From positions 64,584,078-64,648,077 of the forward strand of contig CM075862.1 of assembly GCA_037975125.1 (NCBI GenBank): 64,000 nucleotides of DNA. Direction: 5' to 3'. Positions 44,941 through 57,054 of this stretch are shown here, piece after piece. A model generated the notes under the pieces. It was not told where the DNA came from. It was given only the letters and a program-made list of their open reading frames with translations, and searched no databases. The translations under genes and the position numbers were made by a program. The stretch comes from Latrodectus hesperus. Taxonomy: Eukaryota > Arthropoda > Arachnida > Araneae > Theridiidae. Numbering within the stretch: position 1 is the first letter of the stretch; every line of letters starts with the position of its first letter.

Positions 44941-47792
44941 CTTATATGATATCTTATTTGTCATCCTGACAAATTGATATTCCATGAAAGCTCATTTATA
45001 GATTCTTTAGCTTATTCTTTTTCTTACATATTTATGACGCTTATGTCACATTAAATGAGCCATAGGGTATTTAGGGCCTGACTACTGTCGTAGTGTAATG
45101 CACATTACAAAACCCTGTGAAAACCGATCTTTTTATTTTTTATATTATTTATAATTTATTTGCACTTTAATTTTAAGAGTTTTCCCTCGTTCCTTTCAAA
45201 CTATGTTGTTAGAAAATAAAGGAAAGGATGTAATAAAAGTTGGGACAATGAGACTAGTTTAATAAGAAAATAATTTTTTTCTTATGGAATGGATGGGTGT
45301 TCTTGAGAGAATTTCAAGAACGTTTGTGTTTTATGATGTCTTTTATATGTAAATATGACCAGTCAGGATTAAGGGGGAGAGATTTCTGACCTATCCCATA
45401 GAAGTATAGGAGGTACTATAGAACTTTAAGAGAACCAATGGTGTAAAGAGGAGGAGCCAAGATGAGAATTATGAGGAATTTAAAACGGCATCTAAAAAAG
45501 TAGAAGACACAGAAAAAAGGGGTCCACGATTGAGGACTGTATCCTCATTGAGTAGATTGAGAGTACCTGAAAGATTTTGGTTGTACACGGAGTACCCTGT
45601 ATAGTCGAAGCCCCATCTCGACTCTCCTGAAAGGAGCCAAAGATGTCCGACAAATTCTGATGAGAGACAGCAAAGAAAAAAAGAAGCTCATGAGGAATGA
45701 GCAAGCTAAGCGAGATACTGAGCAGTAAGCCAAGTGAGATGTTGAGATATCAGCCGATGGAAATGAAAAGTGAAGATGCCTAGTATAGAGGACAGGAAAT
45801 GGATGAGAAAAGAGAATCATCAACACCGGAGAGCGAGTGATGTCATTGACGATAGCAGACACTACACTACTAATTCAAAAAGGGGTGAGTCTGATCTCTC
45901 TTCCCTTTTTCTTCTGGTCACACTCTGTTATGATATATTATTGTGTAAATGAAACAAAAGAAATTTAAAATTAGAATTTCATCAATTATTGAATCTAGAA
46001 TCATTTAATTATAAATATAAACTTCTCTTGTTGTTAAGTTGCTAAAATAAATTATTAGGTTATATTATATTTGTTTTGAATCTTTGTCTCTGTCCTTCAA
46101 TTATTAAAAACGAATATGGGTTTTCCTCGGAGTTTTTCTAAAATTACCGAGTTTCACCACAACAACAAGTCTATTTGCAGTGACTTGTTGACTTTATGGT
46201 AATATATACAATATTGCATATATTACCATAAAGTTTCTAATATGTCAATTGAAATAAAAATTGTTAACAAAAGGCAGAATTGGTGGTAAATACTGAATCA
46301 GGTGAACATACATTATCTACTCTGACGTTTTTGATATTTCGTGCCTTATCCACTAATTTTAATAGATAATCAAAATAATTTCTTAAAACACAAGAAAAAT
46401 TTATGAAGCTCTGTTGTTTGATAGTTTAGTATGAATTTTGTATCTGTAACGAATATTTTAAATAATACTCATGAGTTTTCATTTTTATCATGTAAATAAT
46501 AAGAAAATATTTTAATATCAACTATGGTACATAAATTATCCTTTATGTTGTAGCTGTAATTCAAAAACCGTTAGTAGATGTTGAATGAGGTTCATTTCCA
46601 ACAACTTCATTCATTATCAAATGATCAATGTTATATTAAATATGATAAAAGTAATTTATTATTATACATCAAAATATAATAACTATGATAAAATTACGGT
46701 CTACAACTGCTTATTTTATTAGTATATAATTTATTTATTAAATTATTATTTCCTGGAAAAAAAGGGTTAAAAATTTATCGAACTCTCTTTCGGTAGTTGT
46801 TCCGAAATTTTGCAGTTGAAATTAATTACAGACATGACAACTGCAAAATTTATTTGAAGCCTAAAAGCAAAGAAATTCAAATACTTTATTTAAAATAATT
46901 TTTCAATAGAATTTACAGCAACTTCAAAAGATTTTCGCATTAGTAATGAAAAAAAATCAAACATTCACGATTTGTTGATAATCTCATTTCTTTTTTTTTC
47001 ATACAAAGTTAGAAAAAATAGATTACCATTATGCAGATTTATCTCGGATTAGTATCTAAATTTTTTCAACTTTTTTGGATACTAGAATATTAAACACTGG
47101 ATTTTCCTTAAATTGATAATTCTAAGTATTCGATATTTTAACACTGAAGAAGATAACCTTATTTATTATAATTTCTCTATATAGTTTTTATTCAGAAAAT
47201 AAGACAAATAATTAGGCTCCTAATTAAGGGTATGTGAAGATTGATCGCGAGATGTTTTATGTTAAGAAAGTAACTTGCAAAATAGAATTCTTATCTTCCA
47301 TTAAGATAATCTGCTAGATTTCTTTTATTTTTCCCAAACTTTCTTCAAAATAAAAAATATCTTTTTTCATTTATTTTCAATGGAAAAGATTAAAAGAAAT
47401 GCGCATGTGTGCAAAAAGAGTGAGTAATAAAGAAAGTGTAAATGAAGTATACCTAAAATAAATAGAAATAATAAATCATGTGAAATTAAAATTTCAGAGA
47501 TTATAATTGATGGAATAAATTAAAAAACTTAACTTAATTTTATTTTTACTTAGTATACAGTAGATATATTCGATAAATTAAGTAGAAAAATAAATCACGT
47601 TGTTCTGTAAATTTTATTTTATTTCTTCGAATTCAGTACAGTTATTTTAAAAATTTTGAAAAATTAAATTTAGAAAATTTATGAATGTTAATAAGTTACT
47701 ATTTCTGGAATATTTGTAACAGATAATACCTAGTGATAAGAAGCTGGATTTTGAAATTACATCTTCATCAGAATTATTTTATTATTAAAGAC
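44941..47792. other. Non-coding stretch with an unassigned less AT-rich island
   Basis: 45360-45960 is less AT-rich and reads like broken coding sequence (for example VRQILMRDSKEKKKLMRNEQ), but I cannot assign a family. The rest is AT-rich filler, plus the hairpin at 46192-46233. Confidence 0.45.
46192..46233. repeat. Perfect inverted repeat, 15-bp arms
   Basis: CTTTATGGTAATATA (46192-46206) and its complement (46219-46233), 12-nt loop. Confidence 0.85.
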
Positions 47793-47797
47793 AATAT

Positions 47798-48065
47798 TGT
47801 TGTAAATAATATAATGCAAGTCATCGCAAAGAAACACAAAGTAAGTCTATTATCGTCTGTAAAACTGTAGTCTTCTAAGACGTCCGCAATCGTCTGCTGC
47901 GCTGCCTTCTGATTGGTGGTTGTGTTTAAGCCGTCCAAAATCTATAAATACACAATGTTCTGTTCTATTAGTTTAGTATATGTATAATTTCTTTCTTTGT
48001 AACTTGCTTCATTAAATATTCTTTTTGCGATTCATGGACTCTTGTTCGTTTAACGAATTTCAACA
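47798..48065 (+). repeat. 5' LTR (268 bp)
   Basis: Starts TGTTGTAAATAATATAATGC, ends TTTCAACA. Contains a TATA box at 47943-47950. Lacks the 17-bp duplication found in the 3' LTR and has 5 bp (within ATAATATAATG) that the 3' LTR lacks. Confidence 0.96.
47943..47950 (+). promoter_or_regulatory. TATA box of the 5' LTR
   Basis: TATAAATA, preceded about 30 bp upstream by GATTGGTGG (reverse CCAAT-like). Transcription of the element would start about 25-30 bp downstream. The same motif is at 52172-52179 in the 3' LTR. Confidence 0.6.
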
Positions 48066-48077
48066 GCAGAGCGTGAT
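48066..48077 (+). promoter_or_regulatory. Possible primer-binding site
   Basis: GCAGAGCGTGAT follows the 5' LTR directly. AGCAGAG matches 7 nt complementary to the acceptor stem of initiator tRNA-Met, a usual copia-group primer, but the match is short and lacks the TGG that pairs with CCA. Confidence 0.3.
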
Positions 48078-48150
48078 TTTCACTGTCATAAATTGAAAGC
48101 AGTTTCTAGTTTTAATTTATTGCTTGATAGAATAAATTTATCAATAAGCA

Positions 48151-48706
48151 ATGGCTTCGCCGCATGATTTGTATGGAGTAAATCCATTTGATGGGAAGAA
48201 CTTTCCTGTTTGGCGGCGACGAGTGGAAGCCGTTTTGTCTGCGAAAGAATTGGAAACATACTTAGTTAATGAGCCCGATGTGAATAAGGAAGCAGAAGTC
48301 GTTAAAGGAAAGAAAGCCTACCATTACTCATGTCACTCTTAAGTGATCAAGTGCTCGTATCAATGAGTGGTGAAAATACGGCGAAGGAATTATGGGAGAA
48401 ACTTCATGCTGTTTATGAAAGCAAAGGAGCGGTAAACCAAATACTAACTAGAAAACGTCTTGCTACACTTAAGAAAAACAGAGATGTTCCATAGATGAAG
48501 TTTCAAAACTTGTCGCCGATTTACGAATGTCTGGAGCGGAGGTTAGTGATATTGATACTGTCGTCAATATTTTGAAGTCTCTCCCTCCAGAATTCGGAAA
48601 TGTTAAGGTTGCATTAGAGAATCAACCGAGTGAGAATTTATCGTTAGATTTTGTAACTCAGCGTTTGATAGACTCAGAAACTCTTTTGAGAAATAAAGAG
48701 AAATAA
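48151..48706 (+). pseudogene. Copia-type Gag, capsid region, two frame offsets
   Basis: ATG at 48151 opens MASPHDLYGVNPFDGKNFPV and WRRRVEAVLSAKELETYL, the typical start of a copia Gag (UBN2-like/retrotransposon gag region). The frame closes at 48342; homology continues in the next frame from about 48324 (SDQVLVSMSGENTAKELWEK) to a TAG at 48492-48494, then in the third frame from 48488 (SIDEVSKLVADLRMSG...LPPEFGNVKVALENQ) to a TAA at 48704-48706. Both junctions sit beside short A/T runs and step the same way. Gag would form the particle that packages element RNA. Confidence 0.9.
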
Positions 48707-48708
48707 AT

Positions 48709-49272
48709 TCGAGAAATAAAACAAGTATTCGTTTTATGAAACAAACTGTGGATACTGCGGCTTTTTCTACGAGAAAAGAACTCACATGTTTTCATTGTAA
48801 AAAGAAAGGACATGCTTCTAAATTCTGTAAAAAGAAAACGTGCTATAATTGTGATCGTGTTGGTCATTTTAAAAAGGAATGTAAATTGAAATCTGAATCT
48901 AAGACTGATGAAAAATATTCTTCTGCTCTATCTTTTGCTGCTGGCAATTTGACTTTCGGAAGTCCGAAAAAGTTCATTATTGATTCCGGGGAAACATCCC
49001 ATATGTGCTCTCCGAAAGATTGGTTTTCATTCATTAAACCGTCTTTAGGAACTATTCAATGTATATCCTGCTCCACTGCACTGGAAGTGAAAGGTATTGG
49101 AAGTGTAAAAGGCAAAATATCTAATGGAATTGATATAACTTTAGAAAATGTCCTTTTAGTTCCTGAACTCAATGGAGAATTAATTTCTGTAAAGAATATT
49201 GAATTAGGAATAGTGTTATCTTTAGAAATAAAAAAGTGTTCATCGAAAATGAGAAAGAAAACATTTGTTTGA
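48709..49272 (+). pseudogene. Copia nucleocapsid zinc knuckles and aspartic protease
   Basis: Frame continuing from about 48709 (SRNKTSIRFMKQTVD). Two CCHC knuckles: CFHCKKKGHASKFC (48787-48828) and CYNCDRVGHFKKEC (48841-48882), both CX2CX4HX4C, which bind element RNA. The protease active site is IIDSGETSHM with the catalytic DSG at 48982-48990; most relatives have Ala where this has Glu. The frame stays open to 49272, but pre-integrase homology moves to another frame near 49236, at a run of six A. Confidence 0.93.
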
Positions 49273-50918
49273 GTTATCGTGATGATAGTGGACAATATAT
49301 TTGTGATTTTGTTCCAAATTGTGAAATTTCCCTTACTGCGAAAGAAAATGACTTGGATTTATGGCACAGAAGACTTGGACATTCCTCTAATAAAGCCTTA
49401 AAAGAACTTGGATTGCCCACCTTTGATAAATTTTGTGAAGTGTGTACTTTTTACAAACAAAGTGCTTCTTCTATAGGAAAAGGTCCCAGACGAAGGGCAT
49501 CCGAAACTATGACATTGATTCACACAGATGTTTGTGGCCCTATTGATCCACCTATGGCTACAGGTGAGCGTTATTTTATGACATTAATTGATGATTATTC
49601 ACGTTTTATGGAAGTTCGTTTGCTGAAAAGAAAAAGTGATGTTGTGAATGAGTTAAGATGCTTTTTAAAAGCAAATCCTTCAGTACGGAAAATTAGGTGC
49701 GACAATGCAAAAGAATATGTTTGTGGTGAACTCATCAAATGTGCTAATAAATTTGGCGTTACAATAGATCCAGTTCCTCTGTACACAGCATCTTTAAATG
49801 GAGTTGCTGAGCGTGCCAATCGTACATTGTTAGAAAAAGGGCGAGCTTTAATATTTGAAGCAAAACTTAGCAAGAAATTTTGGGGATTTGCAATTTTAAC
49901 TGCTGCATACCTAAAAAACAGAATTCCTAGTAGATCCATAGAAAACTGTACTCCTTATAAATTGAAATATGGTAAAGATTCTGATCTTCAAAACATTCGA
50001 GTATTTGGATGTGATGCATACGTGTTGGTTCCTCCTTCTCAAAGGAAGAAGTTAGATAAGGAGTCAAACAGAATGATATTTGTGGGATATTCGACTATGG
50101 GATATCGTTTAATGGATCCAGATTCAAAGGGAATAGTGATATCAAGGAACGTTGTATTTAACGAAGAAAGAAAAATGGATTTAGAAGATAAAAATATTCT
50201 GAATGTGGATTCCATTATTTCGGAAAATGAAGATGATGTTGAAGAAAATATTACGGAAACAATTACAACAGAAGAAATTTTGGAAAGACCACAAAGGCAA
50301 AAGAAACCACCAGTTAAATATCCTGAACCAGAAGTTTATGAAGCAATGGTAATTTTTGAAGATTCGTTGTCGTTTTAAGATTTATCTGCACTGCCAGAGG
50401 AAGAACAGAACCTCTGGAAGAAAGCAATGGATGAAGAAATGCAGTCCATGGAAAAGAACGAAGTTTGGTGTCTTGAAGAATTACCACATGGGAAACGTGC
50501 AATTTCATGCAAATGGGTTCTACGCGAAAAACGAGATGGAAAATATAAGGCTCGACTTGTTGCTCGTGGTTTTATGCAAAGAGAAAGAGTGGATTATGAT
50601 AAAACATTTTCACCATTTATCAGTATTCCTGCATTACGTATAGTGTTTACTATTATTCTTCAAGAAAATTTAAAAGTTTATTCACTGGATATTAAAACTG
50701 CCGTTCTCAATGGTGAATTAAAAGAAATTATTTACATGGATCAACCAGAAGGATATGATGATAATAGTGGCAGGAAGTGCCGGTTAAAGAAAAGCTTATA
50801 CGGACTTAAGCAGTCACCTCGTCAATGGTATGTAAAATTTTTAAATTTCATTCTCAAATTAAACTTTAAGCCATTAAATAATGAACAATGCATTTTTATT
50901 CGTCAGTCAAAAGGTTAA
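49236..50918 (+). pseudogene. Copia integrase and N-terminal reverse transcriptase, one in-frame stop
   Basis: Contains the pre-integrase HHCC-like region (LWHRRLGHSS... CEVC, from 49362) and the integrase core with Asp in HTDVCGP (49527), Asp in IRCDNAKEY (49701) and Glu in NGVAERANRTL (49809), exactly 35 residues after the second Asp (DD35E). The core looks intact. A TAA at 50376-50378 interrupts the frame in the linker after integrase; the same frame resumes with WKKAMDEEMQSMEKNEVW and reverse transcriptase motifs KWVLREKRDGKYKARLVARG, SLDIKTAVLNGEL (catalytic Asp at 50688) and KKSLYGLKQSPRQWY. It closes at 50918, just before the YVDD box, by an offset beside an A/T run. Confidence 0.95.
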
Positions 50919-51886
50919 AGAATTCTAATGGCACTTATGTGGACGATTTATTAATTGCGGGTAATGATGATTGTGAAATCAAAATTATAATTGGATTATT
51001 ATCAAAAGAATTTGAAATGTCTAAATCTGGAACAGTTTCTGAATTTTTAGGAATTAAAATTACATTTACACCTGATGGACTGTATCTAGATCAAGAAACA
51101 TATATTTTGAATTTATTAAGCAAATTTAAAATGTTTGATGCTAAAATAGTCTCTACTCCCATGGAAGTAGGAGCAACAGCAGCTGATTTTGAGAAAGGAA
51201 GTGCTTTTTGTGGACCCTACCGAGTACTAATAGGATTTTTAATTTATTTAGCATATACATCTCGTCCAGATATTCTTTATGCTGTAAACTGTTTTAGTCA
51301 ACTTCAAGAACACCCTACTGATAGTGCTTGGAGTGCATTGAAAAGAATTTTGAGATATCTGAAAGGTACTTAAACTTTAAAACTGGAATATAAAAAGTGT
51401 GTGGATAAAAATTCATGCTTAAATGTCTATGCAGATGCTAACTGGGGTGCAAACCCAAATGACAGAAAATCCATTTCTGGTAACATAATTATGTTTAATA
51501 ATTGTCCAATATCTTGGTCTTGTCGAAAACAAAATTGTATTGCTTTATCTTCCACAGAAGCAGAAATTATTGCCCTAATTAAAGACATTCAAGATGCATT
51601 GTGGTTGAAAAACGTTATTTTGGAATATATATTAACTGATATTAAAGAAATCATGATTTTTGAAGATAACCAATCTTGTATTAAGTGTGTAACAAAGGAA
51701 AACAACAAAGGTCGATTAAAACATGTAGACATTAAATTAAAATTTATTCAACATATCTTGAATTGTCATGATATAAAAGTTTACTATATTTCATCTAACC
51801 TACAAATTGCTGATATGTTTACAAAATCTTTATCTAAGTTTAAATTAAAGGAACTTTTACCAATATGTGGATTAAAATTGTATTAG
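50888..51886 (+). pseudogene. Copia reverse transcriptase (YVDD) and RNase H, one in-frame stop
   Basis: After the frame offset near 50905-50915 the reading continues with TYVDDLLIAGND (YVDD at 50936-50947), EFLGIKI and ILRYLKGT. A TAA at 51371-51373 stops it, then the same frame carries RNase H: VYADANWG (Asp at 51434), ALSSTEAEI (Glu at 51557), FEDNQSCI (Asp at 51665) and HVDIKLKFI. It ends at 51886, about 130 bp before the 3' LTR. RT copies element RNA, RNase H removes the template; both would be made as part of one Gag-Pol product. Confidence 0.95.
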
Positions 51887-52002
51887 ATTATATCATGTTA
51901 ATGTAAATATTGTGTGGATGGCTTGAACGTTTCTAATTTCTTAATGTATACTTACGTATATAATATTGATTTATATGATTTTATTGTGCATGTTTCTTTG
52001 TG

Positions 52003-52014
52003 ATTAAGGGCGAG
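52003..52014 (+). promoter_or_regulatory. Polypurine tract before the 3' LTR
   Basis: ATTAAGGGCGAG immediately precedes the LTR's TGTTG; position and purine content fit the plus-strand primer site of copia elements, although one C interrupts it. Confidence 0.65.
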
Positions 52015-52294
52015 TGTTGTAAATAATGCAAGTAATCGCAAAGAAACACAAAGTAAGTCTATTATCGTCTGTAAAACTGTAGTCTTCTAAGACGTCCGCA
52101 ATCGTCTGCTGCTTCAAATCGTCTGCTGCGCTGCCTTCTGATTGGTGGTTGTGTTCAAGCCGTCCAAAATCTATAAATACACAATGTTCTGTTCTATTAG
52201 TTTATTATATGTATAATTTCTTTCTTTGTAACTTGCTTCATTAAATATTATTTTTGCGATTCATGGACTCTTGTTCATTTAACGAATTTCAACA
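52015..52294 (+). repeat. 3' LTR (280 bp)
   Basis: Aligns to the 5' LTR with five substitutions, a 5-bp deletion near the start, and a 17-bp insertion that duplicates GTCTGCTGC (around 52110-52128). Ends CAACA before the AATAT duplication. Confidence 0.96.
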
Positions 52295-52299
52295 AATAT

Positions 52300-52913
52300 A
52301 ATGGATAAAAATCAATAAATAAGTACTATACATCGAAATCATTAGTAAAAAATGCTGATAAGAGCATTCCTAAGTTTAAAAATCAATTTGGATTTAATAT
52401 ATCGTATTCTTAATAACTATATTATGAGATTTCATTCAAGAAATCGCACAGTCTATGAAATGGTTCTACAATACTAACTTAAATTAACAAAAGTTAATCA
52501 ATTATATTTCGTATTAGAAAATATAAATATGTTGGAGACGATGAGATCACTAAATCACTTACTGAATATTTACATATTTCCAAATGAGGATACTAGCCAG
52601 AAAATGGGGTAAAGTCATGCAAGCTTCTTTTTTATGACAGTCTATCAAAAGTCAGAACATTCATATTTAATTATTTTTCCCTAAGAATTGTAACGAATTC
52701 TATATTAATAGATTAAAAAACTATTCTTCACAAAATGAATTCTTTTATAATAACATTGCAACTTATATTCCGAAAAATGTAAAATGCTGTAAAAAATGTC
52801 TATTTATCATACAAAACAAGCAAATGTAATCAAGTTACAAATTTGGATCAAGTTGATGTAAATTTAGTTTACACTAAATATTGAGTACATATACATGTGA
52901 ATATATATACACA

Positions 52914-52970
<57 letters not shown>

Positions 52971-53589
52971 GAGATTTAATTTTTAAAACAACAAAAGAAA
53001 GTTTTATCAAAGGACTAATTTTTTTTTATAATATATTTTTCGGTAACAAATTCAATTACCAAAAGAAATCAAGTTGGAAGAGAAAACTTACTCTTACCTT
53101 ATTCGTCTCGGAATTCGTTCAGGAACATTCCATCTATACACATGATCAAAGAAAAATTCTCCAATAACAGTATTTATTTATCATTAAAAAACATTATAGG
53201 AGGACATATATTTACAAGATTTAGCTTTGGCGTGCACGTATCTACATTCCTTAAGGATCAAAACATAGTAGCATTCTGCTTACATTTTTTCGCGTGGGAG
53301 TATGGGATCTCAACATGACGTTATCAATGCTCAATTGGCAAAGAGGGTTACATTATTTTTTGATAATCGCCAAGATTTCCAACAATATTTAAAACACTAA
53401 TTATTAATATGCAAAATAAAAAGGCCATTTTTAAAAGCAAATATTATTTTAATCAAATTGCATCCAAAAGGGGGTTAATATTTTACTAATGCATCTTTCA
53501 TCGAAATATATTTACCATTTAATTGTTAATTTTATTAAAGAATAAAAATATTTCAGAATTTTATGAAATGATCTTCATATCGTATAATG
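52300..53589. other. Non-coding stretch with microsatellite
   Basis: Holds (CATA)n then (AT)n at 52911-52965. No gene recognised. Confidence 0.55.
52911..52965. repeat. (CATA)n-(AT)n microsatellite
   Basis: About eight CATA units followed by about 12 AT units. Confidence 0.95.
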
Positions 53590-54185
53590 AACACTGTAAA
53601 GGTCAAAGTTTTTCGTAAGGCCAATATACATCAGTACTCATCATTACTTTACGAAAGGACTTTGCACGGACACTGAAACATATTAAAATGTTACGAGGTT
53701 GGGAATCCAGAAATCTCCTATGTATCCCCTTCGATAAGTATGATGATAGAAAAAAGGTGAAAAGATCATTTTTGTTGTTTGACAGTGATTTTTTGTTGTT
53801 TACCAGTCCAGATGACATTTCATTCGGAAGATATCTAGCCCACAGTATCCTGCAGTATGCACAGGCAATGGAAACTTATGTGCACAATAAAATCCTTGGC
53901 TATTTACCATGAGCTGTTGGAGTCGCTTGTTTCCGGGTGACAACTGGACATAACTATCTACAAAGGCATCTGCATCGAATAGGTGTAATGGACTCTGCTC
54001 GTTGTCCATTGTGCAATCATGATGATATGGATGCTGCTCACCTCAAGAACTGCCCTGAAGTTTTAAAGTTTATGACTGGCAACTCTTTTGAAGTTACTAA
54101 AGGATTTTATTCTTGTTTTTATACTTGTTCATCTTTTTATTGGGCTGCTCGTTGATTAATGGCAGAGATGCCGAGGACGGGCGTA
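53590..54185 (+). pseudogene. 3' remnant of a non-LTR retrotransposon (C-terminal Cys/His region)
   Basis: The segment 53920-54155 reads FRVTTGHNYLQRHLHRIGV then CPLCNHDDMDAAHLKNCP (CX2CX8HX4C) and YWAAR, the pattern that closes many Jockey/R1-like LINE polyproteins just after RNase H. A TGA at about 53911 separates it from upstream frame HSILQYAQAMETYVHNKIL; the part before 53820 is not recognisable. No poly(A) tail or TSD seen. 5' truncation is usual for LINE copies. It is a dead fragment. Confidence 0.7.
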
Positions 54186-55902
54186 GGGTAAAAAAAGTAT
54201 CCTGCAGTGATATTAAACTTAAGACTTCTGCTGCAAATTCAGTGTAAAATAACTCTTAGTATGATACATTGAAATTATAGAATATAACTGTAAATTTTGC
54301 TCATCCACATGAGTTTGTCAGTGGCAGCTAGTTTTGGCCGGGGTAAATTGCTTCGCGTTGATGTTCTTTATAGACAAATAGTTTGCAATTGTATGTTTTA
54401 TTTTTAAAAAAATCCGGCTTTATAGGGTTTGAATTAGCATATTTAGGTTATCGGAGAGCCAAATATTATTCTTTTTGAGCATGAATCCATTTAAAATATA
54501 TTATTTCAGAAACTACATATTCATAAAGTTTCACGAAAAATAAAGGAAATAAGGTAAAAAGAATTTAACACATCTTGGTAACGAAAATGTACTGGGAAAA
54601 TTTAAAAAATATTGGAAAGAATATTGAGGATAATTTTCATACTTTCATACCAGAAAGTGTAAAGTAAGAGGTTAATGCTTAAAATTAAATTTTTTTGTAA
54701 TGGAAATGCTTTTAACGAAAAACATCAGATGAATTAAAAATAATATATTAATGTAATTAAATAGGAAAATAAATGAATTTTTAAATTATTATTAAAAGAG
54801 ACAAAGCTGATATATTTTGATTCTAAAAGTGAAAAGCTTAAGAGAAAAGAAGTAATTTTAAAAAAGGTTCGATTTTATAAGTACTGTTCATTTTAAATAA
54901 TTCCCTATATTCTATTTTCAGTACGCCAAGCTCTGAATGGTAAAACTCACAAATTATTTGAATTTGAAAGATTATTTGTGAAAAATTTAATAAAAGTGAT
55001 ACAAATAAAATATTTTCTTATGGTTTATAAAATATCCATAATTATTACTTAAGATGATGCAAGTTCTCCTTTTAAATTATTAGTTAAAACAAGTTTATAA
55101 GATTTAACATTTAAGTATGTATTAAAATGTATTCATTTGCCTAAAAAAGATATAAATCCATATTAAATTAACAAAAACAAAACAATTGTTTTTAAATGCA
55201 CCACTTTTAAATGAGTTCATTATGATGTTAAATAATTACTAATTTTGCTAATAAGTTTTTTTAAGAGAGAAATAACTTACACTCCGAGAAGCATGTTTAA
55301 AGCGACATATTTTGTATTAAAGTAAAAAAATAAGAATTTTCGCTTATTAAGCAGTTTTTGTGTTAAGTACATCTGTTTTTTATCCGAAACATAATTAAGG
55401 TAATATTTTAGTTGATGTCATAAAACTAAATTGGATTCTCTTGAAAAAAGTAATCCAAATGAATGTTTAAAAAGTTTATAAACTTGAGCAAATTATTTTC
55501 TTTTGAATGAAAGAAAATTTGTGAGTTATATTAATGAATTCTGATGAACTTATTTTTATTATTTGATTACACATTAAACATTAATGTAATAGATTTTCAA
55601 ATCTTTCGTTCTTTCTTTACTCTTATTTAAATCTGAATAAAATATTAAAATTTCATATTATTTTTTAAATATAAATTTTAAAATTGCAATTCTATTTATA
55701 AGTAAGGCATAAAGTATTATAATTCTAATGTAAAATTACTTATAATTTTCTTGTAATTAATTTATATATTGTATTATAAATTAGATTCAATCTTTTAATC
55801 ATAAAATTTTTAAAGTAGTTAAACAAACATTTTGCTTAAACAAAGTTTCTTATTAGCATAAATTTTATTTTTTATTAAAATTTCATAATAAAAATTTTAT
55901 TT

Positions 55903-55973
55903 TTAAAATAAAAGGCTTAACTATTAAAATAAAAAGCTTAACTTTTAAAATAAAAAGCTTAACTTTTAAAATA
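55903..55973. repeat. 21-bp tandem repeat, three copies
   Basis: TTAAAATAAAA(A/G)GCTTAACT(A/T) starts at 55903, 55924 and 55945, with a partial fourth at 55966. Confidence 0.9.
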
Positions 55974-56211
55974 ATCTTACTTATGTCACAATGCTATGAA
56001 ATTTTAAATTGATTTTTCTACAGATTTTTTAAAATTTTGTACAAGATTACGGTTATTAAATGCTTATGTATTATAATAACTTATTGTGAGAAAATTTCTA
56101 TAAAAAATTAAATGAGGATAAATATACTAGACTTTACAAATAATAATTATTTACAAATAATAATGCAATGAAATATTTAAATTTATACATTTTTCATTTA
56201 TATCAGTAAAA

Positions 56212-56251
56212 CAATTCAATAAACATCGTTTTTACGATGTTTATTGAATTG
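56212..56251. repeat. Perfect hairpin, 18-bp arms, 4-nt loop
   Basis: CAATTCAATAAACATCGT (56212-56229), TTTT, exact complement (56234-56251). No U-run follows, so it does not look like a terminator. Confidence 0.9.
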
Positions 56252-57054
56252 CATTACTAACTTAAAATTTAATTTCTGAAAAGTCAATGACATCATTTTT
56301 AAAGCGCTTAAAAATATAGTTAGACACTATGTAGTGATTAGCCTAATAACTGAAGTCTGTTTTAAGGGATCTGAATAACAACCTTATGTTTGAAGTTTGA
56401 ATAAATGTTCATAGGTAACTAACGTTATTTAGGTATAACAAGGCAGGAAACCCAGAAACTCAAAATTTTCCTTGACAGTTATACATGTGAAAACGCTAAA
56501 CTCATCTCTGGTTGTTCAATAGAGGTTGGGATCAAATTCATGGCCTTACACTTCGATGGCATTGATTTTGGTGAGTTTGTTTTATATTATAGCTTTTAAA
56601 AACTAAAACGAAATATTAACAGAGACTGCTTTACGCAAATTTATTACGTGAAATTTGTAAACACTATATAACGATAATTCTCTACAGAATAAAATGGTGG
56701 CGTCTAAATTGGATTTCGGAAAATTGAAATTGGAATAAGATTCTGGCTTGTTTTTTTTAAAACATGCTTGGATATTAAAAGTTTGCTCGTGGTACATCTC
56801 CTTATTAAGTTATTTACATTAATCTTATTGTGTTTATTTTATAGAAAGTGGAATTGTGTATCTGAGATAATTAATTGTGATAAATAATTGCGTAAATCTC
56901 ATAGCTTTTTTAAATTGAAATTTGTCAAGATAAATTACTTTTGAAGGTATATTTTTTTAGAAAACGTAATTATGAATAGAAAAAGAATTATGGTTTAGCA
57001 AGACTCAAATCACTTCATGTGTTGTGTCATTACACACTCCTCATTTTGGTGAAT

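Larger units (their letters stand above)
47798..52294 (+). mobile_element. Ty1/copia-type LTR retrotransposon, complete structure, defective
   Basis: Two LTRs (47798-48065 and 52015-52294), TG...CA ends (TGTTG...CAACA), and a 5-bp target duplication AATAT at 47793-47797 and 52295-52299. Between them lie gag, protease, integrase, reverse transcriptase and RNase H in that order; integrase before RT marks the copia group. No envelope-like frame. The LTRs differ by five substitutions, a 5-bp and a 17-bp indel, so insertion is fairly recent. Coding frames are nevertheless broken at seven places. Confidence 0.97.
54186..56959. other. AT-rich non-coding stretch
   Basis: No gene supported; contains the short repeats listed next. 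Confidence 0.5.

Noticed and set aside
56212..56251. Hairpin as a transcription terminator or microRNA precursor
   Set aside because: No adjacent transcript or T-run, and the 18-bp perfect stem with a 4-nt loop is too short for a typical miRNA precursor.
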